Origin: Selenomonadaceae bacterium
Lineage (GTDB): Bacteria > Bacillota > Negativicutes > Selenomonadales > Selenomonadaceae
Reading direction: 5' to 3'
DNA length: 32,109 nucleotides
NCBI GenBank assembly: GCA_017470715.1
Contig: JAFUYE010000038.1
Location: 1-32,109 of the forward strand
Shown here piece by piece: positions 8,184 to 15,739 of this stretch. The notes beneath the pieces are model-generated. The model searched no databases. It was not told the origin of the DNA and saw only the letters and a list, made by a program, of their open reading frames with translations. Made by a program: the position numbers and the translations under genes. Within the stretch, counting starts at the first letter, position 1, and each line of letters begins with the position of its first letter.

Positions 8184-8230
8184 AAGGAATCAGTAATTGA
8201 ATCGCACACATTCCTAATTTCACATTGCCT
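8184..8230 (+). repeat. Degenerate heptad-like array 4
   Basis: GGAATCA, GTAATTG and then CATTCCTAATTTCACATTGCC show the same 7-bp rhythm and AATT/CATTG vocabulary as array 3, but with more decay. The right end overlaps the -35 box proposed for the downstream gene. Confidence 0.45.
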
Positions 8231-8253
8231 TTTCAACCGCGCTGTGATAAAAT
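8225..8253 (+). promoter_or_regulatory. Predicted extended -10 promoter for the polyprenyl synthase gene
   Basis: TTGCCT (8225-8230), a 17-nt spacer and TAAAAT (8248-8253), with TG one base upstream of the -10 (TGA-TAAAAT). The -35 lies in the end of the degenerate heptad array. Confidence 0.5.
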
Positions 8254-8283
8254 TGCCGAAAATTTTTTGAGCGGGTGAGACTT

Positions 8284-9252
8284 TTGAATTTCGTTGCAGC
8301 ACTGAGCGACAGGGCGTCAAAAAATCTTGGCGAACTTGAAGAAAACATCAGACAAGCAATTTCCGACGACCCTTTCATTTTCGAGGCGTGCGCACCGTTG
8401 ATTCGCGGCGGCAAAAGACTTCGCCCGATGCTCATGCTACTTTGTGCGAACGCAAAAAATTCTTGCCCGAATTCGCGAACAATGCCGCTTGCCACGGCGT
8501 TGGAATTGATTCACACGGCAAGTTTGGTGCACGACGACATTATCGACACGTCGAAGAAACGTCGCGGCGTCGAAACGGCGAACTCAAAATACGGTTCACA
8601 AATCGCGGTGCTTATCGGCGATTATCTTTTCGCCAAAGCTTTTCAACTCGTCGCGGAAAATAATTACGGCGCGCAGGTTCAGCTGATTTTGTCGAAGCTC
8701 GTCAAACAACTTTGTATCGGCGAAATCATGCAAGATCGTTCGCTGTTCGTCGTGCCGACAATGACGGAATATTATCGGCGAATCAACTTGAAAACCGCGA
8801 TTTTCCTGTCAAGTTGCTGTCAACTCGGCGCGATTGTTTCGGAACTTGACGAACGCGAAATCGAACAACTTGCGGCTTACGGTACAAGTTTGGGGCTTGC
8901 GTTTCAAATTATCGATGACGTTTTGGATTTTGTCGGCGACGAAAAAGTTACGGGCAAACCTCACGGCGGCGACATAAAAAGCGGCGTGATAACTTTGCCG
9001 GTGATTCGCGCACTGTCAACAAGCAATGATTCCGTCGCGTTGAAAAAAATCGTCACGAACAAAACTGTTACTTGCACGGATGTTGACGCGGCGATAAAAA
9101 TTATTTGTGACACGGATGCCGTCGACTACTGCAGGACGCGGGCGGAAGCGCATATCGAAGCGGCACGGGTAAATCTGCCGTCGTCGCTGAAAATTTCCGT
9201 CGCGCTTGCTCTCGAACAAATTGCCGAATTCGTCGTCGACCGCACGAGATAA
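8284..9252 (+). CDS. Trans-polyprenyl diphosphate synthase (heptaprenyl/octaprenyl type)
   Basis: A 322-aa all-helical prenyltransferase that extends farnesyl or geranylgeranyl diphosphate with isopentenyl units to make the side chain of menaquinone. The first aspartate-rich motif is DDIID (84-88) within LVHDDIIDTS, followed by the substrate-binding RRG. The second is DDVLD (211-215). The GGKRLRP motif near residue 40 binds isopentenyl diphosphate. The length and motifs are those of HepT/IspB-like long-chain synthases; chain length cannot be read with certainty. TTG 8284 is preferred over GTG 8275 because GGGTGA at 8273-8278 is a good SD for the TTG and overlaps the GTG. The SCIFF peptide gene follows after 21 bases and is likely co-transcribed. 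Confidence 0.92.
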   Translation: MNFVAALSDRASKNLGELEENIRQAISDDPFIFEACAPLIRGGKRLRPMLMLLCANAKNSCPNSRTMPLATALELIHTASLVHDDIIDTSKKRRGVETANSKYGSQIAVLIGDYLFAKAFQLVAENNYGAQVQLILSKLVKQLCIGEIMQDRSLFVVPTMTEYYRRINLKTAIFLSSCCQLGAIVSELDEREIEQLAAYGTSLGLAFQIIDDVLDFVGDEKVTGKPHGGDIKSGVITLPVIRALSTSNDSVALKKIVTNKTVTCTDVDAAIKIICDTDAVDYCRTRAEAHIEAARVNLPSSLKISVALALEQIAEFVVDRTR

Positions 9253-9273
9253 ATTTTTTGGGAGGCTATCGAA

Positions 9274-9420
9274 ATGAAACACATCAAAACAATCAACAAA
9301 CCGAATCTTCAAGACACGCTCAACAAGGGCGGCTGCGGCGAATGTCAGGCGTCGTGCCAAAGCGCGTGCAAAACTTCCTGCACCGTCGGCAACCAAGTCT
9401 GCGAACGTCGCAAAAAATAA
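9274..9420 (+). CDS. scfA: SCIFF six-cysteine ranthipeptide precursor
   Basis: A 48-aa peptide preceded by SD GGGAGG (9259-9264) and ATG 9274. It begins MKHIKTINKPNLQDTL and has six cysteines in its second half, in the order GGC, EC, SC, AC, SC, VC, including the segment CKTSCTVGNQVC. This matches the SCIFF family (six cysteines in forty-five residues), whose cysteines are cross-linked to partner residues by a radical SAM SPASM maturase to form a ranthipeptide. The biological role of SCIFF is not settled; it is widely conserved in Clostridia-related bacteria. The maturase gene is usually adjacent, but here the neighbours are the polyprenyl synthase and a terminator, so the maturase must be elsewhere. 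Confidence 0.92.
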   Translation: MKHIKTINKPNLQDTLNKGGCGECQASCQSACKTSCTVGNQVCERRKK

Positions 9421-9438
9421 TTTACAAACGGCAACAAA

Positions 9439-9470
9439 AAAACTCCTCGTCAAACGTGACGGGGAGTTTT
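9439..9470. terminator. Bidirectional rho-independent terminator
   Basis: A 14-bp stem, AAAACTCCTCGTCA (9439-9452) with TGACGGGGAGTTTT (9457-9470), one G-U pair and loop AACG. A-tracts on the left and T-tracts on the right allow it to end both the SCIFF transcript and the convergent ABC ATPase transcript. Confidence 0.9.
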
Positions 9471-9473
9471 GAT

Positions 9474-10196
9474 TTACAAAATTTTCGACAGGAATAATTT
9501 CGTGCGTTCTTCTTTCGGGTGCTCGAAAACTTCTTTGGGCTTGCCCTGCTCGACGATATAGCCGCCGTCGACAAAAAGTAAACGCGTGCCGACTTCGCGG
9601 GCAAAACCCATTTCGTGCGTGACGATAACCATCGTCATTCCGGTTTCCGCAAGCCGTTGCATAACGTCCAAAACTTCGCCGACCATTTCGGGATCCAACG
9701 CGCTTGTCGGTTCGTCGAACAACATAATTTTTGGTTGCATTGCCAAAGCGCGGGCGATTGCGACACGTTGTTGTTGTCCGCCGGAAAGTTGATTGGGATA
9801 AGCGTCCGCCTTGTCGCCCAGCCCGACGCGGTCAAGTAAATCCTGCGCGGTCTGTTCGGCTTTGTTGCGGTCAATCTTGCGAACTTTCATCGGGGCAAGC
9901 GTGATGTTGTCCAAAACGGTCATGTGCGGGAACAGATTAAAGCGTTGAAAAACCATGCCGACTTCTTCGCGAACTTTGTTGATATTTTCGTCGCTGTCAA
10001 GCGGAATTCCGTCGACGGTGATTGTGCCGCCCGTCGGCTCTTCCAAAAAATTTATGCAACGCAAAAGTGTCGACTTGCCGGAACCCGAAGGCCCGATAAT
10101 TACGACGACTTCGCGCTCGTCAATGCTCAGGTCAATGCCTTTCAAAACATGCAAGTCGCCGAAAGATTTTTTCAGGTTTTTAATTTCAATCATCAT
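9474..10196 (-). CDS. glnQ: Polar amino-acid ABC transporter ATP-binding protein (GlnQ-like)
   Basis: A 240-aa cytoplasmic ATPase subunit that would power an amino-acid importer. Walker A is GPSGSGKST (35-43), the Q-loop is [11 protein letters not shown], the ABC signature is [15 protein letters not shown], Walker B is [14 protein letters not shown] and the switch histidine is in [12 protein letters not shown]. Length and motifs are typical of the GlnQ/HisP family; substrate specificity is unknown. The start is ATG 10196, with SD AGGTAA overlapping the stop region of the upstream flagellar gene 14 bases away; a second ATG follows immediately. No permease or binding-protein gene lies in the window, which is unusual because these genes normally sit together. 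Confidence 0.94.
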   Translation of the reverse strand: MMIEIKNLKKSFGDLHVLKGIDLSIDEREVVVIIGPSGSGKSTLLRCINFLEEPTGGTITVDGIPLDSDENINKVREEVGMVFQRFNLFPHMTVLDNITLAPMKVRKIDRNKAEQTAQDLLDRVGLGDKADAYPNQLSGGQQQRVAIARALAMQPKIMLFDEPTSALDPEMVGEVLDVMQRLAETGMTMVIVTHEMGFAREVGTRLLFVDGGYIVEQGKPKEVFEHPKEERTKLFLSKIL

Positions 10197-10210
10197 AAGA
10201 CGTTACCTTT

Positions 10211-11212
10211 TTACTGTGCCGCGCCGATTTGATTAACTGCAGTGTCGAGCGCGGAGTCTTGCGTTTGAACGGCTTTGGCGTTTGCCTCGTAAAGTCTGTG
10301 GTTGTGAATCAATTCGACCATTTCCGTGACGATTGCGGTATTGGATTTTTCGAGTGCCCCTTGAATAATTTCGCCCGAAGCGGGTCGCGGCTGAGCGTCG
10401 GGATTCATGATTCGCGGCTGAACATTTTGCCCGACGGCGTTTGCGGCAGGCGGGTTACCTTCGTTGTCGTTAACGATGTAAAACAAATTGTCGCCTTGTT
10501 TTTGAGTTGCAAGTCTGTCGCCGAATTCAACCAGCTGAATTTGTGCAATTCGTTGTTGAGCATTTTGGTTTCCCGTCGATTCAAGTCGATTCGTCACGGG
10601 ATTAAGCACGGTTAATTGACCGGGGACGTAAACGGTTCCGTCGCCCGTGACTAAAACTCTTGCGTCGGGAACGTTTGCGGGAATGCGAATCGGGTTGCCC
10701 TGCACGTCAAGCAAATTGTAGCCGCGAATGTCTTGGATAAAACCTTGTTGATTTTTGAAAAACGCGCCGTTGCGAGTGTAGCGCACGCCTTCGGGAGTTT
10801 GCACGGCAAAAAATCCGTCGCCGGCGATAGCCAAGTCGAAAGTGTTGCCCGTCGATTCAAGCGCGCCTTGCTGATAGTCCACGGCAACTTCGTCAATGTA
10901 GTCGCCCAGTCCCAAAGGACCGATACCGGGGCGATAAAATGGGTCTGCGCTGAAGCCTTTGATTTGCGTAACGTCCTCTTTCGACGTGCCGAGATCCGCA
11001 AGCGAATTGAATGGTGCCGCATCCACTCCCAAAGTTCCGCCGTTTTCGTGATCGTTGACGCGTTTGATTAGCATCTGATGAAATTCTCTGTGGACGGTCA
11101 CATCGCGCTTGTAACCGGTCGTTGCGGCGTTGGCAATGTTCGAAGCGATAACGTCGGTGCGTTTCTGCTCACTTATCATGCCGGTTGCCGCCGTGTAAAG
11201 TCCGCGCCACAT
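10211..11212 (-). CDS. Flagellar hook-basal body rod protein (FlgF/FlgG family)
   Basis: A 333-aa axial protein of the flagellar rod or hook base, exported by the flagellar type III system. The N-terminus MWRGLYTAATGM and the motif NIANAATTGYKRD form the conserved rod N-domain. A central FlgE/F/G region has the motif LAIAGDGFFAVQ. The C-terminus, YEANAKAVQTQDSALDTAVNQ, resembles the family coiled-coil end. FlgF or the Firmicute FlhO/FlhP type cannot be separated confidently. ATG 11212 has an excellent SD GGAGGTGA. A promoter is visible upstream (11244-11272). No other flagellar gene is nearby; the next gene in the operon is an amino-acid ABC ATPase. Confidence 0.9.
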   Translation of the reverse strand: MWRGLYTAATGMISEQKRTDVIASNIANAATTGYKRDVTVHREFHQMLIKRVNDHENGGTLGVDAAPFNSLADLGTSKEDVTQIKGFSADPFYRPGIGPLGLGDYIDEVAVDYQQGALESTGNTFDLAIAGDGFFAVQTPEGVRYTRNGAFFKNQQGFIQDIRGYNLLDVQGNPIRIPANVPDARVLVTGDGTVYVPGQLTVLNPVTNRLESTGNQNAQQRIAQIQLVEFGDRLATQKQGDNLFYIVNDNEGNPPAANAVGQNVQPRIMNPDAQPRPASGEIIQGALEKSNTAIVTEMVELIHNHRLYEANAKAVQTQDSALDTAVNQIGAAQ

Positions 11213-11243
11213 TGGGCAATCACCTCCAAAATTTTCGATTCAA

Positions 11244-11272
11244 ATGATAACGCGCTTGCCCGTCAAAGTCAA
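11244..11272 (-). promoter_or_regulatory. Predicted promoter of the flagellar rod gene
   Basis: On the minus strand, TTGACT (11272-11267), a 17-nt spacer and TATCAT (11249-11244). This is a sigma-A-like architecture rather than a sigma-D/FliA flagellar promoter. Confidence 0.5.
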
Positions 11273-11312
11273 AATTTTTTTCGTCGCTTGTGACGCGGCG
11301 GGCGGATATTTC

Positions 11313-11379
11313 AATTAGGAGCCAAGAGTTAATTTCGCGTCAACAATTCCTAATTCCTAATTCCTAATTCCTAATTGCT
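11313..11379 (-). repeat. Heptad repeat array 5 (unit AATTAGG), inverse orientation
   Basis: On the plus strand AATTCCT occurs four times in succession (11345-11372), then AATTGCT. A shorter, decayed partner arm AATTAGGAGCCAAGAGTTAATT lies at 11313-11334. It has the same unit as array 3 but in the opposite orientation. It supplies the last codons (IRN) and stop codon of the MBL-fold gene. Confidence 0.85.
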
Positions 11380-12164
11380 TTTATCACGGTGCCCGTCGTC
11401 GGTCGTTCGCGGAAATGTTGCATGAATTCTTCGCCCGAACAGTGACACGGCAAAATTTTTTCGACGCCGAAAGTTTTAAGTTCGGTCAGCGTTCGCGAAA
11501 TTCGTTCGTCGATTGCGCCCGTCAAGTGCAGTCCGCCGATAACCGTGCGTATCGGGAGCAAAAATCTTTCGGCAACGTCCGCGACAATGTTCAAAACGCC
11601 GACATGTGCGCAAGCCGTCACGACAGCCAACCCGTCACCGTCGCGCAGAATCAAAACAATTTCGTCGCTGAAGTCGTCGGGAATTTTTTCGGCACCTTTG
11701 ACAAATTTTTTCGGGATTGTCTCGAAGTCGTAACGCCGTGCAAAATTTCCGACAAGCCACGCGCCCGAATCAATTTCGACAACGTCACGGCAAATTTTTT
11801 GTTCGACGTTGTGAGCCGTCAAAAAATTTTCGTCGAAGCCGCAACCGCGATATTTGTAACCGTCGCCGTCACGGGAAAATTTTTCGTCCCAAAAATTTTC
11901 GCCGGTGTAAACGGTTTTAATCGGCGCAACATCCAAAAGTTTTGGAAAGCCGCCCGCGTGGTCGTAGTGCGCATGACTGAGTACGGCAAATTTTATCGTC
12001 GACAAATTTTCGCCCAAAATTTTTGCGTTGTCGAAAGCCGCGCCCGTGTGTCCGCAGTCGAAAATAAATTTCACGTGTTCCGTCGTCACCAAAAAACTCA
12101 AACCGTGTTCGGCAATCAAGTTGTCGGGCGACGTGTTTTCAATTAAAATTTTCAATGTCGTCAA
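11364..12164 (-). CDS. MBL-fold metallohydrolase (COG1237-like)
   Basis: A 266-aa metallo-beta-lactamase-fold protein of the group that includes the archaeal dihydropterin-ribofuranosyl-aminobenzene phosphate synthase. The metal motif is H64-A-H66-Y-D68-H69 in LSHAHYDHAGG. Later ligand-like segments are TACAHVGVLNI, VIGGLHL and PCHCSGEEF, an arrangement typical of COG1237. The reaction in bacteria is unknown, so no pathway is claimed. TTG 12164 is preferred over GTG 12173 because the SD GGGGTGA overlaps the GTG and is spaced correctly for the TTG. The C-terminus is formed by heptad-repeat DNA. The gene is divergent from the second HAD gene and upstream of the flagellar promoter. Confidence 0.88.
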   Translation of the reverse strand: MTTLKILIENTSPDNLIAEHGLSFLVTTEHVKFIFDCGHTGAAFDNAKILGENLSTIKFAVLSHAHYDHAGGFPKLLDVAPIKTVYTGENFWDEKFSRDGDGYKYRGCGFDENFLTAHNVEQKICRDVVEIDSGAWLVGNFARRYDFETIPKKFVKGAEKIPDDFSDEIVLILRDGDGLAVVTACAHVGVLNIVADVAERFLLPIRTVIGGLHLTGAIDERISRTLTELKTFGVEKILPCHCSGEEFMQHFRERPTTGTVIKAIRN

Positions 12165-12257
12165 AGTGTTCACCCCTCAAAAGTTTCGCGCAGATTTTAT
12201 CAACAAAATTATTCGGCACGACGCAACCGTAATTCGCAAGGGCGCGTTAAATTTCCT

Positions 12258-12286
12258 TTGTGTAAATGAAAAATACCTGCTATAAT
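12258..12286 (+). promoter_or_regulatory. Predicted sigma-A promoter of the cof2-rapZ cluster
   Basis: TTGTGT (12258-12263), a 17-nt spacer and a perfect TATAAT (12281-12286) with an upstream TG extension (TGC-TATAAT). It lies 41 bases before the cof2 start. Confidence 0.7.
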
Positions 12287-12326
12287 CTGCGCGGAAATTC
12301 AAATCGATTTTAACGGAGGAATTGTA

Positions 12327-13130
12327 ATGAATGTAAAATTGTTTGTGACGGATCTCGACGGGACTTTGTTGCCCGAAGGAGGTCGCGTTTCAAAGGCAAA
12401 TATCAAAGCGGTTCACGACCTTGAAAGCATGGGCGTGCGTCTCGTTTTGGCGACGGGCAGAATGTACAAAGCCGCCTTGCCGATAGCCGAACAACTCGGC
12501 GTGCACGTCCCGATTATCGCTTACAACGGCGCGTTGATAAAATCGTCTGCGGGTGAAGTGATTCACACGCAATTTATGAACGAAAACATCGTTAAAAAAG
12601 TCTTGACGTTTTTTGAGCAACGCGGCTGGCACGTGCAAAGCTACAGCGAAGACGAACTTTATTTCCCGAAACGCGACCGCTACGTTCAATACTACGAAGA
12701 CATGCAAAAAGTCACGGGCAACGAAGTCGGTTGGCACGGAATGTACGAACACCTTTCCAACGTCACGAAACTTTTGAGCATTTCGGGCAAGAGCGACGAA
12801 CTCACGAACAGAATGCGCGAGATTAAAAAATTTTTCGGCGCACAAGTCGAAGTCACGCGCTCAAATGATTTGTTCGCAGAATTTTTGGCGGGCGGTTGCA
12901 CGAAAGCCGGCGCGGTGAAAGTTATCGCGGACAAACTCAGCATTGACCGCACGGAAATTATGGCAATCGGCGACAGCGAAAACGATTTGCCGATGTTGCG
13001 TTCCGTGGGCAGAAGTATCGCAATGGGCAACGCAATTCCCGCCGTCAAAAAATCCTGTTTCTATCGCACGGATCTTTGTGAAAACGACGGTTTTGCCAAA
13101 GCGGTTTACGAATACGTTCTGCGCGGCTGA
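12327..13130 (+). CDS. Cof-type HAD-superfamily phosphatase (second copy)
   Basis: A 267-aa Cof/YwpJ-like HAD hydrolase. Motif I is DLDGT with D9 and D11, motif II is LATGRMY, and the metal motif IV is GDSENDLPML. The C2 cap is normal. The substrate is unknown; such enzymes act on sugar phosphates or flavin and nucleotide phosphates. SD GGAGG precedes ATG 12327. It has a strong promoter and leads into rapZ only 33 bases downstream, so it is probably the first gene of the rapZ-yvcK-whiA transcription unit. It is distinct from the HAD protein at 147-965, which has DLDET instead of DLDGT. Confidence 0.93.
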   Translation: MNVKLFVTDLDGTLLPEGGRVSKANIKAVHDLESMGVRLVLATGRMYKAALPIAEQLGVHVPIIAYNGALIKSSAGEVIHTQFMNENIVKKVLTFFEQRGWHVQSYSEDELYFPKRDRYVQYYEDMQKVTGNEVGWHGMYEHLSNVTKLLSISGKSDELTNRMREIKKFFGAQVEVTRSNDLFAEFLAGGCTKAGAVKVIADKLSIDRTEIMAIGDSENDLPMLRSVGRSIAMGNAIPAVKKSCFYRTDLCENDGFAKAVYEYVLRG

Positions 13131-13163
13131 AATTGTTTGACGTGCACGGCAAGGAGATTTTTT

Positions 13164-14099
13164 ATGGAAGCTGAAACTCTCGACACTGCAAACCAAATCG
13201 AAACTCCAGCGGGCGAATTCGCCGACAAATCGCGAATTATAATTGTCACGGGCATGAGCGGCAGCGGCAAAACTCAGGCTTGCCGATACCTCGAAGACCT
13301 GGGCTATTTTTGTGTTGACAATTTGCCGCCCGTTTTTATTCCGAAATTCGTCGAACTGTGCACGCACGCCACGGGGCATTTCAACAAAATGGTTTTCGTC
13401 GTCGACACGCGCAGTCGCGAATTTTTTGATGACCTTGTTCAAGTTCTCGACGACATGGACAAAGACAATCAAGATTACGAAATGTTGTTTATGGACGCTT
13501 CGGACGACGTAATTATTCGCCGTTACAAAGAGACGCGCCGCCGTCACCCGATGGCTCCTTCGACAAGAATTTCCGACGGAGTTTTCAAAGAACGCACGCG
13601 GCTTGAAAGTGTTCGCGCCAAGGCAACTTACATTATCGACACGTCGAATTTGTCGAAAGTTGAACTGCGCGAAAAAATTCAGCGAATCTTCGGCAATTCC
13701 GACGGCGAAATAATGAACATTGCGGTTTTGTCGTTCGGCTTCAAATTCGGAATGCCGCTTGATGCCGACATGGTACTTGACGTGCGCTTTTTGCCGAATC
13801 CGTTTTACGTCACGGAACTGCGTCACAAGAGCGGAAGTGTGCCCGAAGTCGCCGCGTATATCGAAGAGAAACCGGTCACGCAGGAATATTTGAAACGTTT
13901 GGACGCGTTCATTGATTTTCTCGTCCCGCAATATGTTCGCGAAGGCAAAAGCCAACTCGTTATCGCAATCGGTTGCACGGGCGGAATGCACCGCTCGGTT
14001 TTTGTCGCGAAACACGTTTATGACTTGCTCGCGAAAAAAAGTTACGCCGTGAATTTGGAGCACCGCGACTTGATGAAAAACGACGTGTGGGAGGTTTAG
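13164..14099 (+). CDS. rapZ: RapZ-family RNase adapter / nucleotide-binding protein
   Basis: A 311-aa cytoplasmic P-loop protein. In enterobacteria RapZ directs RNase E to the GlmZ small RNA and so controls amino-sugar synthesis; in Firmicutes (YvcJ) it is linked to competence and cell-envelope metabolism. Walker A is GMSGSGKT (30-37), followed by YFCVDNLPP. The C-terminal domain, with IGCTGGMHRSV, is the family hallmark. I take ATG 13164, behind SD AAGGAGA, rather than the upstream in-frame TTG at 13137, which lacks an SD. The TAG stop is the first base group of the large heptad hairpin that fills the gap to yvcK. Confidence 0.96.
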   Translation: MEAETLDTANQIETPAGEFADKSRIIIVTGMSGSGKTQACRYLEDLGYFCVDNLPPVFIPKFVELCTHATGHFNKMVFVVDTRSREFFDDLVQVLDDMDKDNQDYEMLFMDASDDVIIRRYKETRRRHPMAPSTRISDGVFKERTRLESVRAKATYIIDTSNLSKVELREKIQRIFGNSDGEIMNIAVLSFGFKFGMPLDADMVLDVRFLPNPFYVTELRHKSGSVPEVAAYIEEKPVTQEYLKRLDAFIDFLVPQYVREGKSQLVIAIGCTGGMHRSVFVAKHVYDLLAKKSYAVNLEHRDLMKNDVWEV

Positions 14100-14171
14100 G
14101 AACCAGGGGCTGGGAACTGGGAACCGGTAGGGATTAGTCTAGTCCCTAGTTCCCAGTTCCTAGTTCCTAAA
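14095..14171 (+). repeat. Heptad repeat array 6 (unit GGAACTG/TAGGAAC), about 30-bp inverted arms
   Basis: The left arm runs TTTAGGAACCAGGGGC onward through GGGAACTGGGAACC, and the right arm is CAGTTCCTAGTTCCTAAAA. The arms are nearly fully complementary, with a short centre (TTAGTCTAG). The 7-bp unit repeats GGAACCA, GGAACTG, GGAACCG on one side and TAGTTCC, CAGTTCC, TAGTTCC on the other. It fills the whole space from the rapZ stop codon to just before the yvcK start codon. Confidence 0.88.
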
Positions 14172-14176
14172 AAAAA

Positions 14177-15466
14177 ATGTTTCATTTACTGAAGTGGCTT
14201 TACCCCGGCATGAAAATGAAACGCTGGTTGCTCTTGTTCGCAATCGGCGTCATGATGTTCAGTTTCGGCGGCGCGCTTGCCGTGAATTACGAATATCTCG
14301 GTCGCGCAGAAGAAGAAATTTTCATGTTCGTCTATCGCACGGTCGGCAGTTACAATTACGCGGTGACAATGTTCGTCGGGCTGATAATTTTGCTCGTCGG
14401 CTCGTGTTTAATGCTTTGGTCAACGCGCTCAATCATCCGTTCGATAATCGCCGTGCTTATTCCCGACCGTTCGGAAAATCTCGTTGACTTGATTTATCAG
14501 GAACGCAAACTCGGACGCGGTCCGGCAGTCACGGTTATCGGCGGCGGTCACGGCTTGAGTGTTTTACTGCGCGGAATAAAAACTTCGACGAACAATGTTT
14601 CGGCGGTTGTGACGGTTGCGGACGACGGCGGAAGTTCCGGACGACTTCGCGAAGAACTCGGAATCATCCCGCCGGGCGATTTGCGAAATTGTCTGGTTGC
14701 GTTGGCGGATACCGAACCGCTTATGGAAAAACTTTTCCAATATCGTTTCGAGGGCAACACCGCGCTTGCCGGTCACAGTTTCGGGAATTTGTTTATCGCG
14801 GCAATGAACGAAGTCACGGGCGACATGGAAACTGCGCTCAAAGAATCGTCGAAAGTTTTGGCGGTCAAAGGTCGCGTAATTCCCGCAAGCAAAGAACACG
14901 TGCGACTTGATGCGATTATGACTGACGGCACCGTTGTCGAAGGCGAATCACAAATTCCCGAAGCGCATAAAAAAATTCGTCGCGTGCAGTTGTTCCCGAA
15001 AGAAGTTCCCGCAGTTCCCGCCGCGCTTGACGCAATCGAATCTGCCGACGCGATTATTCTCGGACCGGGCAGCCTGTACACAAGCATTATGCCGAATCTT
15101 TTGGTTGACGGAGTTGCTCACGCGCTGAAAAATTCCAAAGCCGTCAAGATTTACATTTGCAACGTTTTGACGCAACCGGGCGAAACCGACGGATACACTG
15201 CCGCACAACACGCGAAGGCAATTCTTGAGCACACGGGCAACGGCGCGATTGATTATGTGTTGGTGAATTCTGCGCCGATACCCGAACAGATGTGGCAAGG
15301 CACGGGAGCGACGCCCGTCGAAATTGACGAAGACAAAATTAATGCGCTCGGTTGCGGGCTGATTAAAGCTGATTTGATGAGCACGACCGAAGCGGGACGA
15401 CACGACCCCGAAAAACTTTGTGCCGAAGTCATGAAAATTATTTACACGTTCGGCAACAGGCGATAG
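14177..15466 (+). CDS. yvcK: YvcK/CofD-like gluconeogenesis factor with N-terminal membrane segment
   Basis: A 429-aa member of the YvcK family, which binds UDP-sugars and supports growth on gluconeogenic carbon and normal cell shape in Bacillus. Two hydrophobic helices (about 18-36 and 55-75, for example VTMFVGLIILLVGSCLMLW) precede the cytoplasmic Rossmann-like domain. The glycine motif is VIGGGHGLSVLLRG near residue 115, then VADDGGSSGRLRE and PPGDLRNCL. The membrane-anchored form is common in Clostridia and Negativicutes. The start is ATG 14177, where MFHLLKWLYPGMKMKRW resembles relatives. No SD is visible because the heptad hairpin reaches almost to the start codon. A T8 run follows the stop. 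Confidence 0.95.
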   Translation: MFHLLKWLYPGMKMKRWLLLFAIGVMMFSFGGALAVNYEYLGRAEEEIFMFVYRTVGSYNYAVTMFVGLIILLVGSCLMLWSTRSIIRSIIAVLIPDRSENLVDLIYQERKLGRGPAVTVIGGGHGLSVLLRGIKTSTNNVSAVVTVADDGGSSGRLREELGIIPPGDLRNCLVALADTEPLMEKLFQYRFEGNTALAGHSFGNLFIAAMNEVTGDMETALKESSKVLAVKGRVIPASKEHVRLDAIMTDGTVVEGESQIPEAHKKIRRVQLFPKEVPAVPAALDAIESADAIILGPGSLYTSIMPNLLVDGVAHALKNSKAVKIYICNVLTQPGETDGYTAAQHAKAILEHTGNGAIDYVLVNSAPIPEQMWQGTGATPVEIDEDKINALGCGLIKADLMSTTEAGRHDPEKLCAEVMKIIYTFGNRR

Positions 15467-15519
15467 TTTTTTTTCGGTGATTTCGATTCGGGCGATTCGT
15501 GACTTTTGAATTTTTTGTT

Positions 15520-15710
15520 GTTACTTTCTTTGCTTGCCCAAAGAAAGTAACCAAAGAAAGGGCACCTCGCGGGGCGGCTACTCGTTCTTAACATCAATGT
15601 ATCGGCTACGGTAAGCCCGTGTGCCCGCGATAAAACATCCATGTTTTAACCGCGGGCGGAGCTGTCATCCATGACAGCTCCAAATAACGTCCGTGACGGT
15701 CTCTGATTTA
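15520..15710 (+). repeat. Stacked-hairpin dispersed repeat, copy II
   Basis: This fills most of the 273-bp gap between yvcK and whiA. Parts in order: a perfect 13-bp palindromic stem GTTACTTTCTTTG (15520-15532) / CAAAGAAAGTAAC (15539-15551); CCAAAGAAAGGGCAC; a double hairpin GCCCGCG (15623) / CGCGGGC (15657) with inner AAAACAT/ATGTTTT; and a hairpin GGAGCTGTCA / TGACAGCTCC (15658-15681), ending in GGTCTCTGATTTA. Parts two to four match copy I and the reverse of copy III. Confidence 0.8.
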
Positions 15711-15739
15711 TCGTTGCGGCTCAATTTACGGAGGTTTTC

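Noticed and set aside
12861-14063. A 400-codon open frame on the minus strand opposite cof2 and rapZ
   Set aside because: It is antisense to well-supported genes, has no family motifs and no SD. Long antisense frames are common here because of codon bias.
15442-15642. A 66-codon minus-strand frame between yvcK and whiA
   Set aside because: It is made of the dispersed palindromic repeat and overlaps the end of yvcK; frames like this are typical false calls in such repeats.
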